A stretch of 64,000 bases of DNA from Acidobacteriota bacterium (lineage in GTDB: Bacteria; Acidobacteriota; Terriglobia; Terriglobales; Acidobacteriaceae), in assembly GCA_021846275.1 (NCBI GenBank), contig JAJZBZ010000001.1, positions 833,439-897,438 on the forward strand. Reading direction: 5' to 3'. A program made the translations under genes and the position numbers. The notes under the pieces were generated by a model. That model was given only the letters and a program-made list of their open reading frames with translations, was not told where the DNA came from and made no database searches. This document shows positions 16,555 to 26,508 of this stretch, one piece after another. Positions within the stretch are counted from its first letter, which is position 1, and the number at the start of each line of letters is the position of its first letter.

Positions 16555-18075
16555 ATGTCGAGCGCTTTGTATCAATCGATCGAGATGTTGAGCCGGGAAA
16601 AGAACATTGACCCGGAGATTGTGGTTCACGCCGTTGAGGAAGCCATTGTGCTGGCGACGCGGAAGTACTACAAGAGCCAGCAGGCGATGCGTGGCGAGCT
16701 GGACAAGGAGACGGGCGAGATCCATGTGTACGCATTCCGGTCCGTCATTGGAGCCGACGAGGAGCTGACCGATCCTGTGAACCAGATCATGCTGGCGGAG
16801 GCGCAGGCTGAGCTGGGCCAGGAGGTCGAGGTGGGCACGGAGCTGCGCACGTATCTGGACACGCGCCCGCTAGGCCGAATTGCCGCGCAACTGGCCAAGC
16901 AGGTGATCTTCCAGAAGGTGCGGGATGCCGAGCGCGACACGGTGTTCAACGAATATGCGCACCGCGAGAAGGAAGTGCTTTCGGCTGCGGTGAAGCGCAT
17001 TGAAGGACCGGATATGGTGGTCGATCTGGGCAAGGCCGAGGCGCGGATGCCGCGCCGCGAGCAGTCGCGCCTGGAGTCGTTCACAGTGGGCGAGCGGATT
17101 CGCGTGGTGCTGCTGAAGGTGGATCGCACGGCGAAGGGTCCGCAGGTGCTGGTCTCGCGCGCCGCGCCGGAGCTGGTGCAGAACCTGTTTCAGTCCGAGG
17201 TTCCGGAGATTTACGACAACACCGTGGTGATTCGCGCGATTGCTCGCGAGGCTGGCGAGCGCACGAAGATTGCCGTGATGAGCCGCGACAAGGATGTCGA
17301 TCCGGTGGGCGCCTGCGTGGGCATGAAGGGCATGCGCGTGCAGTCAATCATTCGCGAACTGCGCGGGGAAAAAATCGACATCATCGAGTACAGCGAGGAG
17401 ATTACGACCTTTGCGGAAAAGGCGCTGCAACCAGCCAAGGTGAGCCGTGTTTCGATTACGGACCTGGTCAATAAGCAGTTGGAAGTGATCGTCGATGATA
17501 CGCAGCTTTCGCTGGCCATTGGCAAGAAGGGCCAGAATGTGCGGCTGGCGGCGAAGCTGCTGGGATGGAAGATCGACATCAAGAGCGAAGAAGAGAAACG
17601 GCAGGAAGTGGAGCAGCAGATGTCCTCGCTTTCGGGTGGTCCTTCGACGCCGATTGAGCAGGTGACGGAACTAGGCGATTCGATCCTGCAGAAGCTGGTT
17701 GCGGCCGGCGTTACGACGGTGGAGGCGCTGGCGGATATGACACCGGAGCAACTGGAAGAGATTCCGGGCATCGGCGAGAAGACGCTGGAGCGGATCGGCG
17801 TAGCCGTGCGGCACTACTTTGGCGAGTATGCCGAGGGCGAGGAGCGTCCGGAGCCAGCCGAAGAACCTGCCGCTGCGACAGAATCGACGGAAGCCGAGAC
17901 CGAGGCGAAGGAAGCAGCCGAAGAAGCGGCGGCGGAAGAAACAGAAATGCCCGCGAAAGCGGTGGCGGAAACGGCTGAAGAAACTGTTGCACCGCTGGAA
18001 GTGAGCACGGAAAACGCAGCCGAGAATGCGTCAGAGGAAGCAGAAAAACCTGAAACGGGCGGACAGGATGCGTAG
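16555..18075 (+). CDS. nusA: transcription termination/antitermination protein NusA
   Basis: The 506-residue protein binds RNA polymerase and nascent RNA, modulating pausing, termination and antitermination. In order it has the N-terminal RNAP-binding domain (YQSIEMLSREKNIDPEIV), an S1 domain (about 130-200, EARMPRREQSRLESF), KH1 (VGACVGMKGMRVQSI) and KH2 (LAIGKKGQNVRLAAKL). A helix-hairpin-helix segment follows (residues about 385-420, EIPGIGEKTLERIG), then an acidic Glu/Ala-rich tail of about 75 residues. It lies between rimP and infB, the widely conserved order. A NusA-responsive leader would fit the hairpin upstream of rimP, but that is inference. Confidence 0.96.
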   Translation: MSSALYQSIEMLSREKNIDPEIVVHAVEEAIVLATRKYYKSQQAMRGELDKETGEIHVYAFRSVIGADEELTDPVNQIMLAEAQAELGQEVEVGTELRTYLDTRPLGRIAAQLAKQVIFQKVRDAERDTVFNEYAHREKEVLSAAVKRIEGPDMVVDLGKAEARMPRREQSRLESFTVGERIRVVLLKVDRTAKGPQVLVSRAAPELVQNLFQSEVPEIYDNTVVIRAIAREAGERTKIAVMSRDKDVDPVGACVGMKGMRVQSIIRELRGEKIDIIEYSEEITTFAEKALQPAKVSRVSITDLVNKQLEVIVDDTQLSLAIGKKGQNVRLAAKLLGWKIDIKSEEEKRQEVEQQMSSLSGGPSTPIEQVTELGDSILQKLVAAGVTTVEALADMTPEQLEEIPGIGEKTLERIGVAVRHYFGEYAEGEERPEPAEEPAAATESTEAETEAKEAAEEAAAEETEMPAKAVAETAEETVAPLEVSTENAAENASEEAEKPETGGQDA

Positions 18076-18189
18076 CAGGCATCTTACGAAGCCGGTCATT
18101 TCAGGGGATAATGGTTGCGACCGGGCATTCAAAGGCCGTGAGGTTGCAATGAACAGTTAACCGAACAGCAGGACAACGAAAAGAGGCGG

Positions 18190-21100
18190 ATGAGTAAGGT
18201 TCGAATCAACGATCTGGCACGCGAACTGGAGGTCAAGAGCAAGCAGGTTCTGGACGCTCTGGAGGCAATGAATCTGAAGGATGGGAAGACCCACTCCAGC
18301 TCCATCGAAGAGGATGAGGCCGAGCGTGTTCGGGTTCACCTGAAAAAGGGCGGGAAAGCTGCGTCCGGCAGCTCCAGCGCGCGCGCGGAGACAGCGATCC
18401 GCCCGAAGATTGATCTGTCCGGCATCTCCAAGCCGGGCGATGCGGCGAAGGCGATTCTGGCCAGCAGGCAGCAGGCCGAGCAGGCTGCGGCGCGCAAGCC
18501 GACAGCACCCGCGGCGAAGGCTGCTCCGTCCGCTCCCGCAGTTGCGCCACCTGTCGCAAAACAGCCGCCGGTGACGATTGTTCCTCCCCGGCCAGAGCCG
18601 CGCAGGGTTGTGCCGCAACCGCGTCCCGCTCCCAGCGTGATTGTCGCGCCCGCTCCTGCGATTGCAGCAGCGCCGCCAGCGAAAACCATCGTCGCGCGTC
18701 CGCCCGCCACGGCTGCCCCCGCCAAACCCGCGACCGCCGCCGCGACCACCGTGGTTGCGCGCCCGCCTGCGACAGAACCGCTGGAAGTGAAGCCTGCACC
18801 AGCGCCGGTAATTGCTAGACCGGCTGCGAGCAGCGGACCCGTAGCCACCAACGCCGAAGAAATCCCGGCTCGATCTGCAAGCGAAACTGTCTCTGCGGCG
18901 ACGCACCCACAAGTGACGGAAGCTGCGCCAGCGACGGCTAAATTGACGGCAGCGAGCGCGACGATGGCGGATCCGACCGTATCCGCAGAGGCCTCTGCGA
19001 CGGTCGAGACCGAGTCGCCGTCGATTTCAACGCAGGCTCCGGCGGCTCCGGCGCGACGCATGATCATGCCCCAGACGGGTCCGCGGCCCACCTACAAGGC
19101 ACCCGCTCCGGCACCCGGAGCCGCAGGCCCGGCTGGAGCGCAGGGTGGACTGGAGCGCGGTAAGCCGATCTTTGATCGACGCCCGACAGGTGCATTCCAG
19201 CCGCGTCCGGCTGGCGGCGCGCCGGGGCAGTTTGCCGGTGGCCCGCGCCCGAAGCATCCGACTCGTCCCGGCTTCAGCGGACCAGGCGGACCGGGTGGCG
19301 GTCGGCCTGGATTTGGCGGACCACGTCCGGGGGGATTTGGCGGACCTCGACCGGGGGGATTTGGCGCTGCGCCGATGACCCCGCCTCCGGGTGAGCCGAC
19401 ACGCGCGCAGCGCCCGTCGGGACCGCCGCGTGGTCGCGGAAGACAGCAGTATCCAAAGACCAAGGAAGGCCCGATGAAGGGCTTCGTTCCGCCGCCACGC
19501 CTGGGCGGAGCGTTCCTGAGCAACGAACCGCTGCCGATCACGCGCGAGATTACGGTGACCGAAGGGATCAGCGTGAAGGATCTGGCGGAAAAGCTGGAGA
19601 TTCGCGCCAAGGATCTGATTGCGACACTGCTGATGCGCGGCGTCTTTGTGACCGTGAACCAGTCGCTTGATGCGGAGATGGTCAAGGATGTGGCAGCGCG
19701 TTTCGGTGCGGCTGCCAGCGTGATCAGCTACGAGGATGAGCTGGCCAATCAGGCTCTGGAAGAGATTCTGGAGAGCGACAACATCGATGAGCTGGAGGTT
19801 CCGCGCTCGCCGGTGGTCACGGTGATGGGCCATGTGGATCACGGCAAGACCTCGCTGCTCGACGCGATTCGCGAGACCGATGTTGCCTCTGGCGAAGCCG
19901 GCGGCATCACGCAGCATATTGGCGCGTACAAGGTTCGCTTCAACAAGGAAGGCTCACCAGCTTCGGGCCGCGAGATCGTCTTCCTGGACACGCCGGGCCA
20001 CGAAGCGTTCACGCGCATGCGTGCTCGCGGAGCGAAGGTGACAGATCTCGTCGTGATTGTGGTCGCGGCGGACGATGGTCCGATGCCGCAGACGATTGAG
20101 GCGATTGATCACGCGAAAGCGGCGAACGTGCCGATTATTGTGGCCATCAACAAGATCGACAAGCCGGAGGCGCAGCCGGACCGCGTGATGAAGCAGCTTG
20201 CCGATCGCGGACTGGTTCCGGAGGACTGGGGCGGAGAGACGGTTTACGTGCCAGTTTCGGCCAAGAAGCGTTTGGGACTGGATCAACTGCTGGAGATGAT
20301 CTGCCTGGTCTCCGATGTGGCCAGCCTGAAGTGTACGCCGGGACGCAAGGCTGTGGGCACGGTGCTCGAAGCGAAGCTGGATCGCGGTCGCGGAACGGTG
20401 GCTTCGGTGCTGGTGCAGAATGGCACGCTGCGGCTGAACGACAGCTACATTGTGGGCAACACCTTTGGCAAGGTTCGCGCCATGTTTGATGATCGTGGGC
20501 GGTCGATTGAGGAAGCCGGGCCGTCAACGCCGGTCGAAGTGCTTGGCCTCGATGGCATGCCGGACTCTGGCGATACATTCCTGGTGGTTGCGGATCGTGA
20601 CAAGGCCAAGGGCATTGCGCAGTATCGCAAGATGAAGGAGCGCGAGGCGCAACTGGCGAAGAGCAGCCGCGTTTCGCTGGAAGGTCTGGCGGAGCAGATT
20701 CGTCAGGCAGGCATGAAGGATCTGGCGATCATCCTGAAGGGCGACGTGACCGGATCGGTGGAGGTGCTGGCCGATTCGCTGGTGCGGATGTCTACCGAAA
20801 AGGTGCGCATCAAGGTCATACACTCGGGCGTGGGCGCGATCACGGAAAGCGACATTCTGCTGGCCTCGGCCTCGAACGCGATTGTGATCGGCTTCAATGT
20901 GCGTCCGGAGCGCAAGGCCGCCGAGCTGGCGCAGCAGGACGATGTGGAGATTCGTCTGCACTCGATCATCTACGAGTTGCAGGACGAGATTCGCAAGGCG
21001 ATGCTGGGACTGCTCGATCCGACCTTCCGCGAGAACTACATCGGTCGCGCGGATGTGGTGAACATCTTCCGCATTCCGAAGGTGGGCACGATTGCCGGTT

Positions 21101-21354
21101 GCCGCGTCACCGATGGCGTTCTGCGCCGCGATGCCGAGGTGAAGGTGCTGCGCGGAGACGAGCAGGTCTTCAAGGGCAAGATCGGTTCGCTGCGCCGCGT
21201 GAAGGACGACGTGAAGGAAGTGACGAATGGCATGGAGTGCGGCGTCGGCATCGCAGGCTTTGGCGACCTGAAGGAAGGCGACGTGATCGAAGCCTTCTCG
21301 ACGGAGCGCATCGCCAGCGACCTGGGCGCGCTGACTTCCGCAGCCAAAAACTAA
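18190..21354 (+). CDS. infB: translation initiation factor IF-2
   Basis: The 1054-residue GTPase brings initiator tRNA to the 30S subunit. It has an N-terminal IF2-N motif ([22 protein letters not shown]), then a very long Ala/Pro-rich segment, then a Gly/Pro/Arg-rich tract (residues about 353-397, repeats of GGPRPGGF). A second IF2-N module follows ([21 protein letters not shown]). The G domain begins near residue 545 with [12 protein letters not shown], and DTPGHEAF and [11 protein letters not shown] supply G3 and G4. The C-terminal domains II-IV follow. A GAGG ribosome-binding site supports the start. A strong terminator follows at 21377. Confidence 0.96.
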   Translation: MSKVRINDLARELEVKSKQVLDALEAMNLKDGKTHSSSIEEDEAERVRVHLKKGGKAASGSSSARAETAIRPKIDLSGISKPGDAAKAILASRQQAEQAAARKPTAPAAKAAPSAPAVAPPVAKQPPVTIVPPRPEPRRVVPQPRPAPSVIVAPAPAIAAAPPAKTIVARPPATAAPAKPATAAATTVVARPPATEPLEVKPAPAPVIARPAASSGPVATNAEEIPARSASETVSAATHPQVTEAAPATAKLTAASATMADPTVSAEASATVETESPSISTQAPAAPARRMIMPQTGPRPTYKAPAPAPGAAGPAGAQGGLERGKPIFDRRPTGAFQPRPAGGAPGQFAGGPRPKHPTRPGFSGPGGPGGGRPGFGGPRPGGFGGPRPGGFGAAPMTPPPGEPTRAQRPSGPPRGRGRQQYPKTKEGPMKGFVPPPRLGGAFLSNEPLPITREITVTEGISVKDLAEKLEIRAKDLIATLLMRGVFVTVNQSLDAEMVKDVAARFGAAASVISYEDELANQALEEILESDNIDELEVPRSPVVTVMGHVDHGKTSLLDAIRETDVASGEAGGITQHIGAYKVRFNKEGSPASGREIVFLDTPGHEAFTRMRARGAKVTDLVVIVVAADDGPMPQTIEAIDHAKAANVPIIVAINKIDKPEAQPDRVMKQLADRGLVPEDWGGETVYVPVSAKKRLGLDQLLEMICLVSDVASLKCTPGRKAVGTVLEAKLDRGRGTVASVLVQNGTLRLNDSYIVGNTFGKVRAMFDDRGRSIEEAGPSTPVEVLGLDGMPDSGDTFLVVADRDKAKGIAQYRKMKEREAQLAKSSRVSLEGLAEQIRQAGMKDLAIILKGDVTGSVEVLADSLVRMSTEKVRIKVIHSGVGAITESDILLASASNAIVIGFNVRPERKAAELAQQDDVEIRLHSIIYELQDEIRKAMLGLLDPTFRENYIGRADVVNIFRIPKVGTIAGCRVTDGVLRRDAEVKVLRGDEQVFKGKIGSLRRVKDDVKEVTNGMECGVGIAGFGDLKEGDVIEAFSTERIASDLGALTSAAKN

Positions 21355-21376
21355 CCGCCGAATGGCTAAACCTGAG

Positions 21377-21407
21377 GCCCGGAAGCATGGATTGCTTCCG
21401 GGCTTTT
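21377..21407 (+). terminator. intrinsic terminator after infB
   Basis: A perfect 10-bp stem GCCCGGAAGC/GCTTCCGGGC with a 7-nt loop is followed by TTTT. It closes the rimP-nusA-infB operon; alanine dehydrogenase has its own -10 element downstream. Confidence 0.88.
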
Positions 21408-21483
21408 CCATCTGGCAATAAAGTGGATGTGCCGCGCATATGACACGCAGCAGTACGACGCGCGGGCGGCGAGCGCAAGCATC

Positions 21484-21489
21484 TACAAT
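21484..21489 (+). promoter_or_regulatory. -10 element of the alanine dehydrogenase gene
   Basis: TACAAT lies 30 nt before the ald ATG, downstream of the infB terminator, with a GAGGAGAG ribosome-binding site between them. Confidence 0.5.
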
Positions 21490-21519
21490 AGTCTGGGCAG
21501 GACAGAGGAGAGACAGAGA

Positions 21520-22635
21520 ATGATCATTGGAGTTCCGCGCGAGATCAAGGACCACGAAGCGCGTGTGGGCGTGACGCCGGCGGGAGCGCGTGCGCTGACG
21601 GAGGCCGGGCATGTTGTGCTGGTGGAGACGCATGCCGGAGCGCAGTCCGGATTTCCCGATCACGAATATCAGGACGCGGGCGCGGAGATTGTGGGCGATG
21701 CGGGCCACGTCTGGGGCAAGGCGGAGATGGTGGTGAAGGTGAAGGAGCCGGTTGCGGCGGAGTATGGGTATTTCCGACCGGGTCTGGTGCTGTTCACGTA
21801 TCTGCATCTGGCGCCGCTGCCGGAGCTGACCAATCGCCTGCTGGATTCGAAGGTGGTGGGCATTGCCTACGAGACGGTGCGCGACCGCGCGGGCACGCTG
21901 CCGCTGCTGACGCCGATGAGCGAAGTGGCCGGGCGGATGAGCATACAGGTGGGCGCGGCGTATCTGGAAAAAGAGCGCGGCGGGCGCGGGATTCTGCTGG
22001 GCGGCGTGCCGGGCGTGACGCCGGCGAATGTCTGCGTGATTGGCGGCGGAATTGTGGGCACGAATGCAGCGAAGATTGCGATGGGCATGGGCGCGCGCGT
22101 GACGCTGGTGGACCTGAACCTGAATCGGCTGCGCGAACTGGACGATCTGTACGGCGGTCGGCTGCATACGCTGGCCTCGAACAGCCACAACGTGGCGCAT
22201 GCGACGCGCGAAGCCGATCTGGTGGTGGGCGGCGTGCTGATTCCGGGCGCAACCGCGCCGAAGATTGTGACCAAGGCGATGGTTGCGCGGATGAAAAAGG
22301 GCGCGGTGATCGTGGACGTTGCAATTGACCAGGGCGGATGCGTGGAGACGGCGCGACCGACCTCGCACTCGGATCCGTCGTATCTGGTCGATGGCGTGGT
22401 GCATTACTGCGTGACGAATATGCCGGGCGCGGTGCCGCATACGTCCACGCTGGCGCTGACGAATGCGACGTTTCCGTATCTGATGCGTCTGGCGAATCTG
22501 GGTGCCGAGGCCGCATTGCGCGCTGATGCTGGATTGGCCGAGGGACTGAATGTCTATCGCGGGCAACTGACGCATCGCGGCGTGGCGGAGTCGCAGGCGC
22601 GGGCGAGCGTGACGCCACGGGAAGCCATCGGCTGA
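21520..22635 (+). CDS. ald: alanine dehydrogenase
   Basis: The ATG at 21520 follows GAGGAGAG and gives 371 residues, the usual family length. The longer open frame starting at 21427 crosses the promoter and is rejected. The enzyme interconverts L-alanine and pyruvate plus ammonium with NAD. Recognisable are MIIGVPREIKDHEARVG at the N-terminus, the catalytic lysine in MVVKVKEP, the His of FTYLHLAPL, the Rossmann motif VIGGGIVGTNAAKIA (about residue 170) and the C-terminal TNATFPYLMRLAN. It is monocistronic between the infB terminator and the ntrY-like gene, and codon use matches its neighbours. Confidence 0.96.
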   Translation: MIIGVPREIKDHEARVGVTPAGARALTEAGHVVLVETHAGAQSGFPDHEYQDAGAEIVGDAGHVWGKAEMVVKVKEPVAAEYGYFRPGLVLFTYLHLAPLPELTNRLLDSKVVGIAYETVRDRAGTLPLLTPMSEVAGRMSIQVGAAYLEKERGGRGILLGGVPGVTPANVCVIGGGIVGTNAAKIAMGMGARVTLVDLNLNRLRELDDLYGGRLHTLASNSHNVAHATREADLVVGGVLIPGATAPKIVTKAMVARMKKGAVIVDVAIDQGGCVETARPTSHSDPSYLVDGVVHYCVTNMPGAVPHTSTLALTNATFPYLMRLANLGAEAALRADAGLAEGLNVYRGQLTHRGVAESQARASVTPREAIG

Positions 22636-22789
22636 GCACGACGCAAGGCGGAAAACGCATATAGCCACGATCCGCCGGGAGCGTGTTTCGCATCCGTTAT
22701 GAAGCTGACGACATCCCGAATCATACCCGCAGCCGAAGTGGGTTTGGAAAGTGCTGGCAAAGCAGGAAGAGCATAAGCGAAACACGCTC

Positions 22790-22795
22790 TATAAT
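22790..22795 (+). promoter_or_regulatory. -10 element six bases before the ntrY-like ATG (leaderless candidate)
   Basis: TATAAT is followed by six bases and then the ATG at 22802. With the usual distance from -10 to the transcription start, the mRNA would begin at or next to the ATG. No Shine-Dalgarno sequence fits in the gap. Confidence 0.5.
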
Positions 22796-22801
22796 GCTGG
22801 C

Positions 22802-25126
22802 ATGTCATTGCTGGACACATCGGCGTATCGACAGGGGCGACGGTCGCGCAAGCGCGCAGCTGCGCTGCTGGCGGCTGGCGTCTTTGTGCTGCTCTCGGCG
22901 CTGGTGGCGTTGAATGCGTTCAACACCAACGGCATTCGATTCCTGACGCCGCAGACGACGGGCGAGATTCTGGCATTCACAGCGACCTCCGTGCTGGCGT
23001 TCATGATTCTGCTGGCGTTGCTGGTCATGCTGCTGCGGAATATCGTCAAGCTCTATCTGGACGAGCGGAGTCGCGCGCTTGGTTCGCGGCTGCGCACGAG
23101 GATGGTGGCCGGAGCGGCGGTGATTGCGCTGCTGCCGGCGGGCTTCATGGTGCTCTTCAGTTTTGTGCTGATGAATCGCTCGGTGGATCGCTGGTTTTCG
23201 CAGCCCACGTCGGAGCTGCGCCAGAACTCCGTGCGCGTGGTGTATCAACTGGCGCACTACGCCGCGGCAAACGCGCGGCTGGAGGCGCAGGCGATCGCAG
23301 TCTCCGGCACGATGGACAGTGACGACGCGACGGCGCGGGCCGAGCTGCGCTCGCGCCGCATCACGCTGGAGGATGGATTCGTTGTGGTGTATGGGGCTGA
23401 TCGCAGGCCCTTGATTGGCTACCAGTTGCCGTCTGCTTCCGCGCAGCGCAGCGTGTTGCCGTGGATGGACGACGGAGTGGCGCGCGCCACTCCGCTGCGC
23501 GGCGACCTGAAGGACGATCTGCTGACGGTGGCGCAGCGGACGGATGAGCCAGTGCTGATCGTCGGCAATCAGGATTTTGTGCTGGGACAGGCGGCTACGC
23601 CGGGCGGTCGGATTGTCGTGGTGGGGTTGCCGATGCCTTCCGGACTGAGCGAGACGGCGAGCCAGATTCGGCAGGGCGCGGCGCGATACTGGAATCTTTT
23701 TCGCTCGCGCAATCGCATACGCACGACGTATCTCTTCATGCTGCTGTTGATCACTGCGCTGGTGTTTTTCTCCAGCATGTGGCTGGCGCTGTTTCTTTCC
23801 AAGCAGATTACGCGGCCGGTGGAGGCGCTGGCGGACGCGATGGATGAGATTGCCGAAGGCAGGCTGGAGAAACGGATCGCAGTGGAGTCGAGCGGTGAAA
23901 TGGCCGATCTTGTGGATGCCTTCAACCACATGGCGCAGGATTTGGAAAGCAGTCGGCATCTGGCGGAGACGGCGCGCGAGCTGCTTTCTGACGCGAATCT
24001 GCGTCTGGACGAGAGACGCTTGGAACTGGAGACGATTCTGGAGACGATTCCAAGCGGCGTGGCCACGCTGGACAGCAATGGCGTGGTGAGGATGGCCAAT
24101 CGCGCGTTCGCGCAACTGACGCGCCACGCTGAAGAAGAAACGCTGGTTGGACAGCCGGTGACGGCGTATTTTCCGGCTGACTGCGGCGAGGAACTCGGTC
24201 GGCTGATTCGTCGCGCGCGGCGCATGGGAGCGGCGTCGGCGGAGCTGGAAACCAAATCCGTCGGCGCGGCACCGCATCTGGCCGTGACCTGTGCGCGGCT
24301 GGATATGGGAGCGGGGCGCGATGGGACGATTGTGGTGCTGGAGGACACGACGGAGCTGCTGCGCGCGCAGCGGCAGATGGCGTGGAAAGAAGCGGCGCAG
24401 CGAATTGCGCACGAGGTGAAGAATCCGCTGACGCCGATTGGGCTGTCGGCAGAGCGAATGCTGCGGCATCTGGACAAGCCGACGGCGGATACGGCAACCG
24501 TGCTGCGCAAATGCAGCGAGGTGATTCTGAGCAGCGTGACGAGCCTGCGCGGGCTGTTTGACCACTTTGCCGCGCTGGCGGAGTTCCCCGCCCCGCAGCC
24601 GCGGCCGACAGCGATCAACGCGATTGTGGAGTCTGCGCTGGCGATGTTTGCAGGCCGCCTGGAGGGCATCCGGCTGCGCGTGGAGATGCAGGACGATCTG
24701 CCGCAGGTGATGGTGGACGGCGAGGCGATTCGACGGGCGCTGGCGAACCTGATTGATAACGCGGCGGAGGCGATGAGGAGCAGCCTGCTGAAGGTTTTGA
24801 CGGTGACGACTTCGCTTACTGTGGATGGGACGCAGATTGAGGTGGCGATCTGCGACACCGGAAACGGGCTGACGGACGATATTCGCGAGCGCCTCTTCCT
24901 GCCGTTTTATTCGACAAAGCAGCGCGGCACGGGACTGGGGCTGTCGATCGCCGCCAAGATTGCGCAGGATCATCGCGGCTCGATCCGCGCGGAGTCAAAC
25001 ACGCCGCAGGGCGCGCGATTCTTGCTTTGCCTGCCGGTGGCGGAGATGGCCGAGCCTGCTGCGAGCGAAGATAACACTTCGCAGGAATCACGCGAAACCG
25101 AACCGCATGCGATTGCATCCAAATGA
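22802..25126 (+). CDS. NtrY-like membrane sensor histidine kinase
   Basis: The start is placed at the ATG 22802; a GTG at 22751 is in frame but precedes the TATAAT element. The 774-residue kinase has two N-terminal membrane helices (AALLAAGVFVLLSALVAL and FTATSVLAFMILLALLVMLL), a third near AAVIALLPAGFMVLFSFVLM, and an extracytoplasmic region. A further helix (TTYLFMLLLITALVFFS) precedes a HAMP segment, then come a PAS domain (LDSNGVVRMANRAFAQL), HisKA (AAQRIAHEVKNPLTPIG, with the phospho-accepting His) and the HATPase domain (LIDNAAEAM, GTGLGLSI). The topology is that of NtrY. Its stop is 3 bp from the response-regulator gene. The nitrogen link is inferred from homology only. Confidence 0.92.
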   Translation: MSLLDTSAYRQGRRSRKRAAALLAAGVFVLLSALVALNAFNTNGIRFLTPQTTGEILAFTATSVLAFMILLALLVMLLRNIVKLYLDERSRALGSRLRTRMVAGAAVIALLPAGFMVLFSFVLMNRSVDRWFSQPTSELRQNSVRVVYQLAHYAAANARLEAQAIAVSGTMDSDDATARAELRSRRITLEDGFVVVYGADRRPLIGYQLPSASAQRSVLPWMDDGVARATPLRGDLKDDLLTVAQRTDEPVLIVGNQDFVLGQAATPGGRIVVVGLPMPSGLSETASQIRQGAARYWNLFRSRNRIRTTYLFMLLLITALVFFSSMWLALFLSKQITRPVEALADAMDEIAEGRLEKRIAVESSGEMADLVDAFNHMAQDLESSRHLAETARELLSDANLRLDERRLELETILETIPSGVATLDSNGVVRMANRAFAQLTRHAEEETLVGQPVTAYFPADCGEELGRLIRRARRMGAASAELETKSVGAAPHLAVTCARLDMGAGRDGTIVVLEDTTELLRAQRQMAWKEAAQRIAHEVKNPLTPIGLSAERMLRHLDKPTADTATVLRKCSEVILSSVTSLRGLFDHFAALAEFPAPQPRPTAINAIVESALAMFAGRLEGIRLRVEMQDDLPQVMVDGEAIRRALANLIDNAAEAMRSSLLKVLTVTTSLTVDGTQIEVAICDTGNGLTDDIRERLFLPFYSTKQRGTGLGLSIAAKIAQDHRGSIRAESNTPQGARFLLCLPVAEMAEPAASEDNTSQESRETEPHAIASK

Positions 25127-25129
25127 GCG

Positions 25130-26503
25130 ATGATGAGCCATATTCTGATTGCCGATGATGAAGCGGAAATCTGCGCGTCACTGGAAGAGATTCTGCGCGA
25201 AGAAGGCTACCAGGTGACGACGGTGGGCACGGCTGCGGAGGCGCTGACACTGATGCAGGATGCGATCTTCGAGGTGGCGCTGTTGGATATATGGCTGCCG
25301 GATCGCGACGGGCTGGAGGTGATGAGCGATGTGCAGGCGCTGCCCGCCGAGGCGCGGCCTGAGGTGGTTATCATCTCCGGGCATGGCACGATTGAAACCG
25401 CTGTACGCGCAACGAAGCTGGGCGCGTATGACTTTCTCGAAAAGCCGCTTTCGCTGGATCGCACGCTGATGGTGGTGCAGCACGCGGTGGAGGCGCGACG
25501 GCTGCGCCGGGACAATCTGGAGTTTCAGCGACAGTTCTCCGCCAAGAGCAGCCTGACGGGAGACAGCGTGCCGGCCAAGGCACTCAGACAGCAGATTCGG
25601 CTGATGGCTCCGACGAATGGGCGCGTGCTGATCTATGGCGAATCGGGCACGGGCAAGGAGTTGATCGCGCGTGCGATTCATGCCGAGAGCATGAGGCGGG
25701 ATCGCGTGTTTGTGGAGCTGAACTGCGCGGCGATTCCAGAGGCGCACATTGAGGCGGAGCTTTTTGGTTATCGCAACGGAGCGCATCCGAGCGCGCAGGT
25801 CGGCGCAATGAAGGAAAAGCGAGGCGTACTGGAGCGCGCCGATGGCGGCACGCTGTTTCTGGATGAAGTGGGCGATATGAGCCTGAAGACGCAGGCAAAG
25901 GTGCTGAGCGCGCTCGACGAGCAGTGCTTCACGCCCTTGGGCGCGACGCAGCCGATGCGAGTGGATGTGCGCGTGATCGCGGCCACAAATAAGGATTTGG
26001 AAGAGGAGATTCAGAAGGGAAATTTTCGCGAAGACCTCTTCTATCGATTGAACGTTGTTCCGTTTTTTGTTCCACCGCTGCGCGAGCGCAAGCAGGATAT
26101 TGTTCCACTGGTGGCGGAGATTCTGCGCGAATTTGGGCGCGAGTACGGTCGTCCGCGCATCGAGATTGACGCTGAGGCCTGCGAGGCGCTGGCGCGGCAT
26201 AACTGGCCGGGCAATGTGCGCGAACTGCGCAATGTGCTGGAGCGCGTGCTGATTCTGAATCCGCGCATTTTGCGCATTGAGCGCAAACACCTGCCGCCTC
26301 TGACGCACCGCGGCAGCGCGCAGATTCGTGGGAACGACTGGAGTTCGCTGCAGGAGGCGCGCGATGCCTATGAGCGTGAGTACATTTTGAAAAAACTGGA
26401 GGAGGCGCGCAACAACGTGAGCCGCGCCGCCGAGCTTCTGGGGCTGGAGCGCAGCCACCTCTATCGCAAGATGAAGGCGCTGGGCATCACGGCGCGCGAG
26501 TAA
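25130..26503 (+). CDS. NtrX-like response regulator of the sigma-54-activator fold, GAFTGA motif missing
   Basis: The 457-residue protein has a receiver domain (phospho-acceptor Asp53 in LLDIW, Lys105 in FLEKP) and an AAA+ domain with Walker A GESGTGKE (170-177) and Walker B TLFLDEVGD (241-249). A Fis-type helix-turn-helix (NNVSRAAELLGLERSHLYRKM) is at the C-terminus. The loop that should read GAFTGA and contact sigma-54 is GAHPSA (217-222), so activation of sigma-54 RNA polymerase is doubtful. The gene starts 3 bp after the kinase stop and is the cognate regulator. NtrX proteins of some alphaproteobacteria also lack this loop. Confidence 0.92.
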   Translation: MMSHILIADDEAEICASLEEILREEGYQVTTVGTAAEALTLMQDAIFEVALLDIWLPDRDGLEVMSDVQALPAEARPEVVIISGHGTIETAVRATKLGAYDFLEKPLSLDRTLMVVQHAVEARRLRRDNLEFQRQFSAKSSLTGDSVPAKALRQQIRLMAPTNGRVLIYGESGTGKELIARAIHAESMRRDRVFVELNCAAIPEAHIEAELFGYRNGAHPSAQVGAMKEKRGVLERADGGTLFLDEVGDMSLKTQAKVLSALDEQCFTPLGATQPMRVDVRVIAATNKDLEEEIQKGNFREDLFYRLNVVPFFVPPLRERKQDIVPLVAEILREFGREYGRPRIEIDAEACEALARHNWPGNVRELRNVLERVLILNPRILRIERKHLPPLTHRGSAQIRGNDWSSLQEARDAYEREYILKKLEEARNNVSRAAELLGLERSHLYRKMKALGITARE

Positions 26504-26508
26504 AAACT

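Noticed and set aside
20524..22785. A 753-codon open frame on the minus strand opposite infB and ald
   Set aside because: It lies antisense to two confidently identified genes and has Arg/His/Gln-rich composition typical of a shadow frame.
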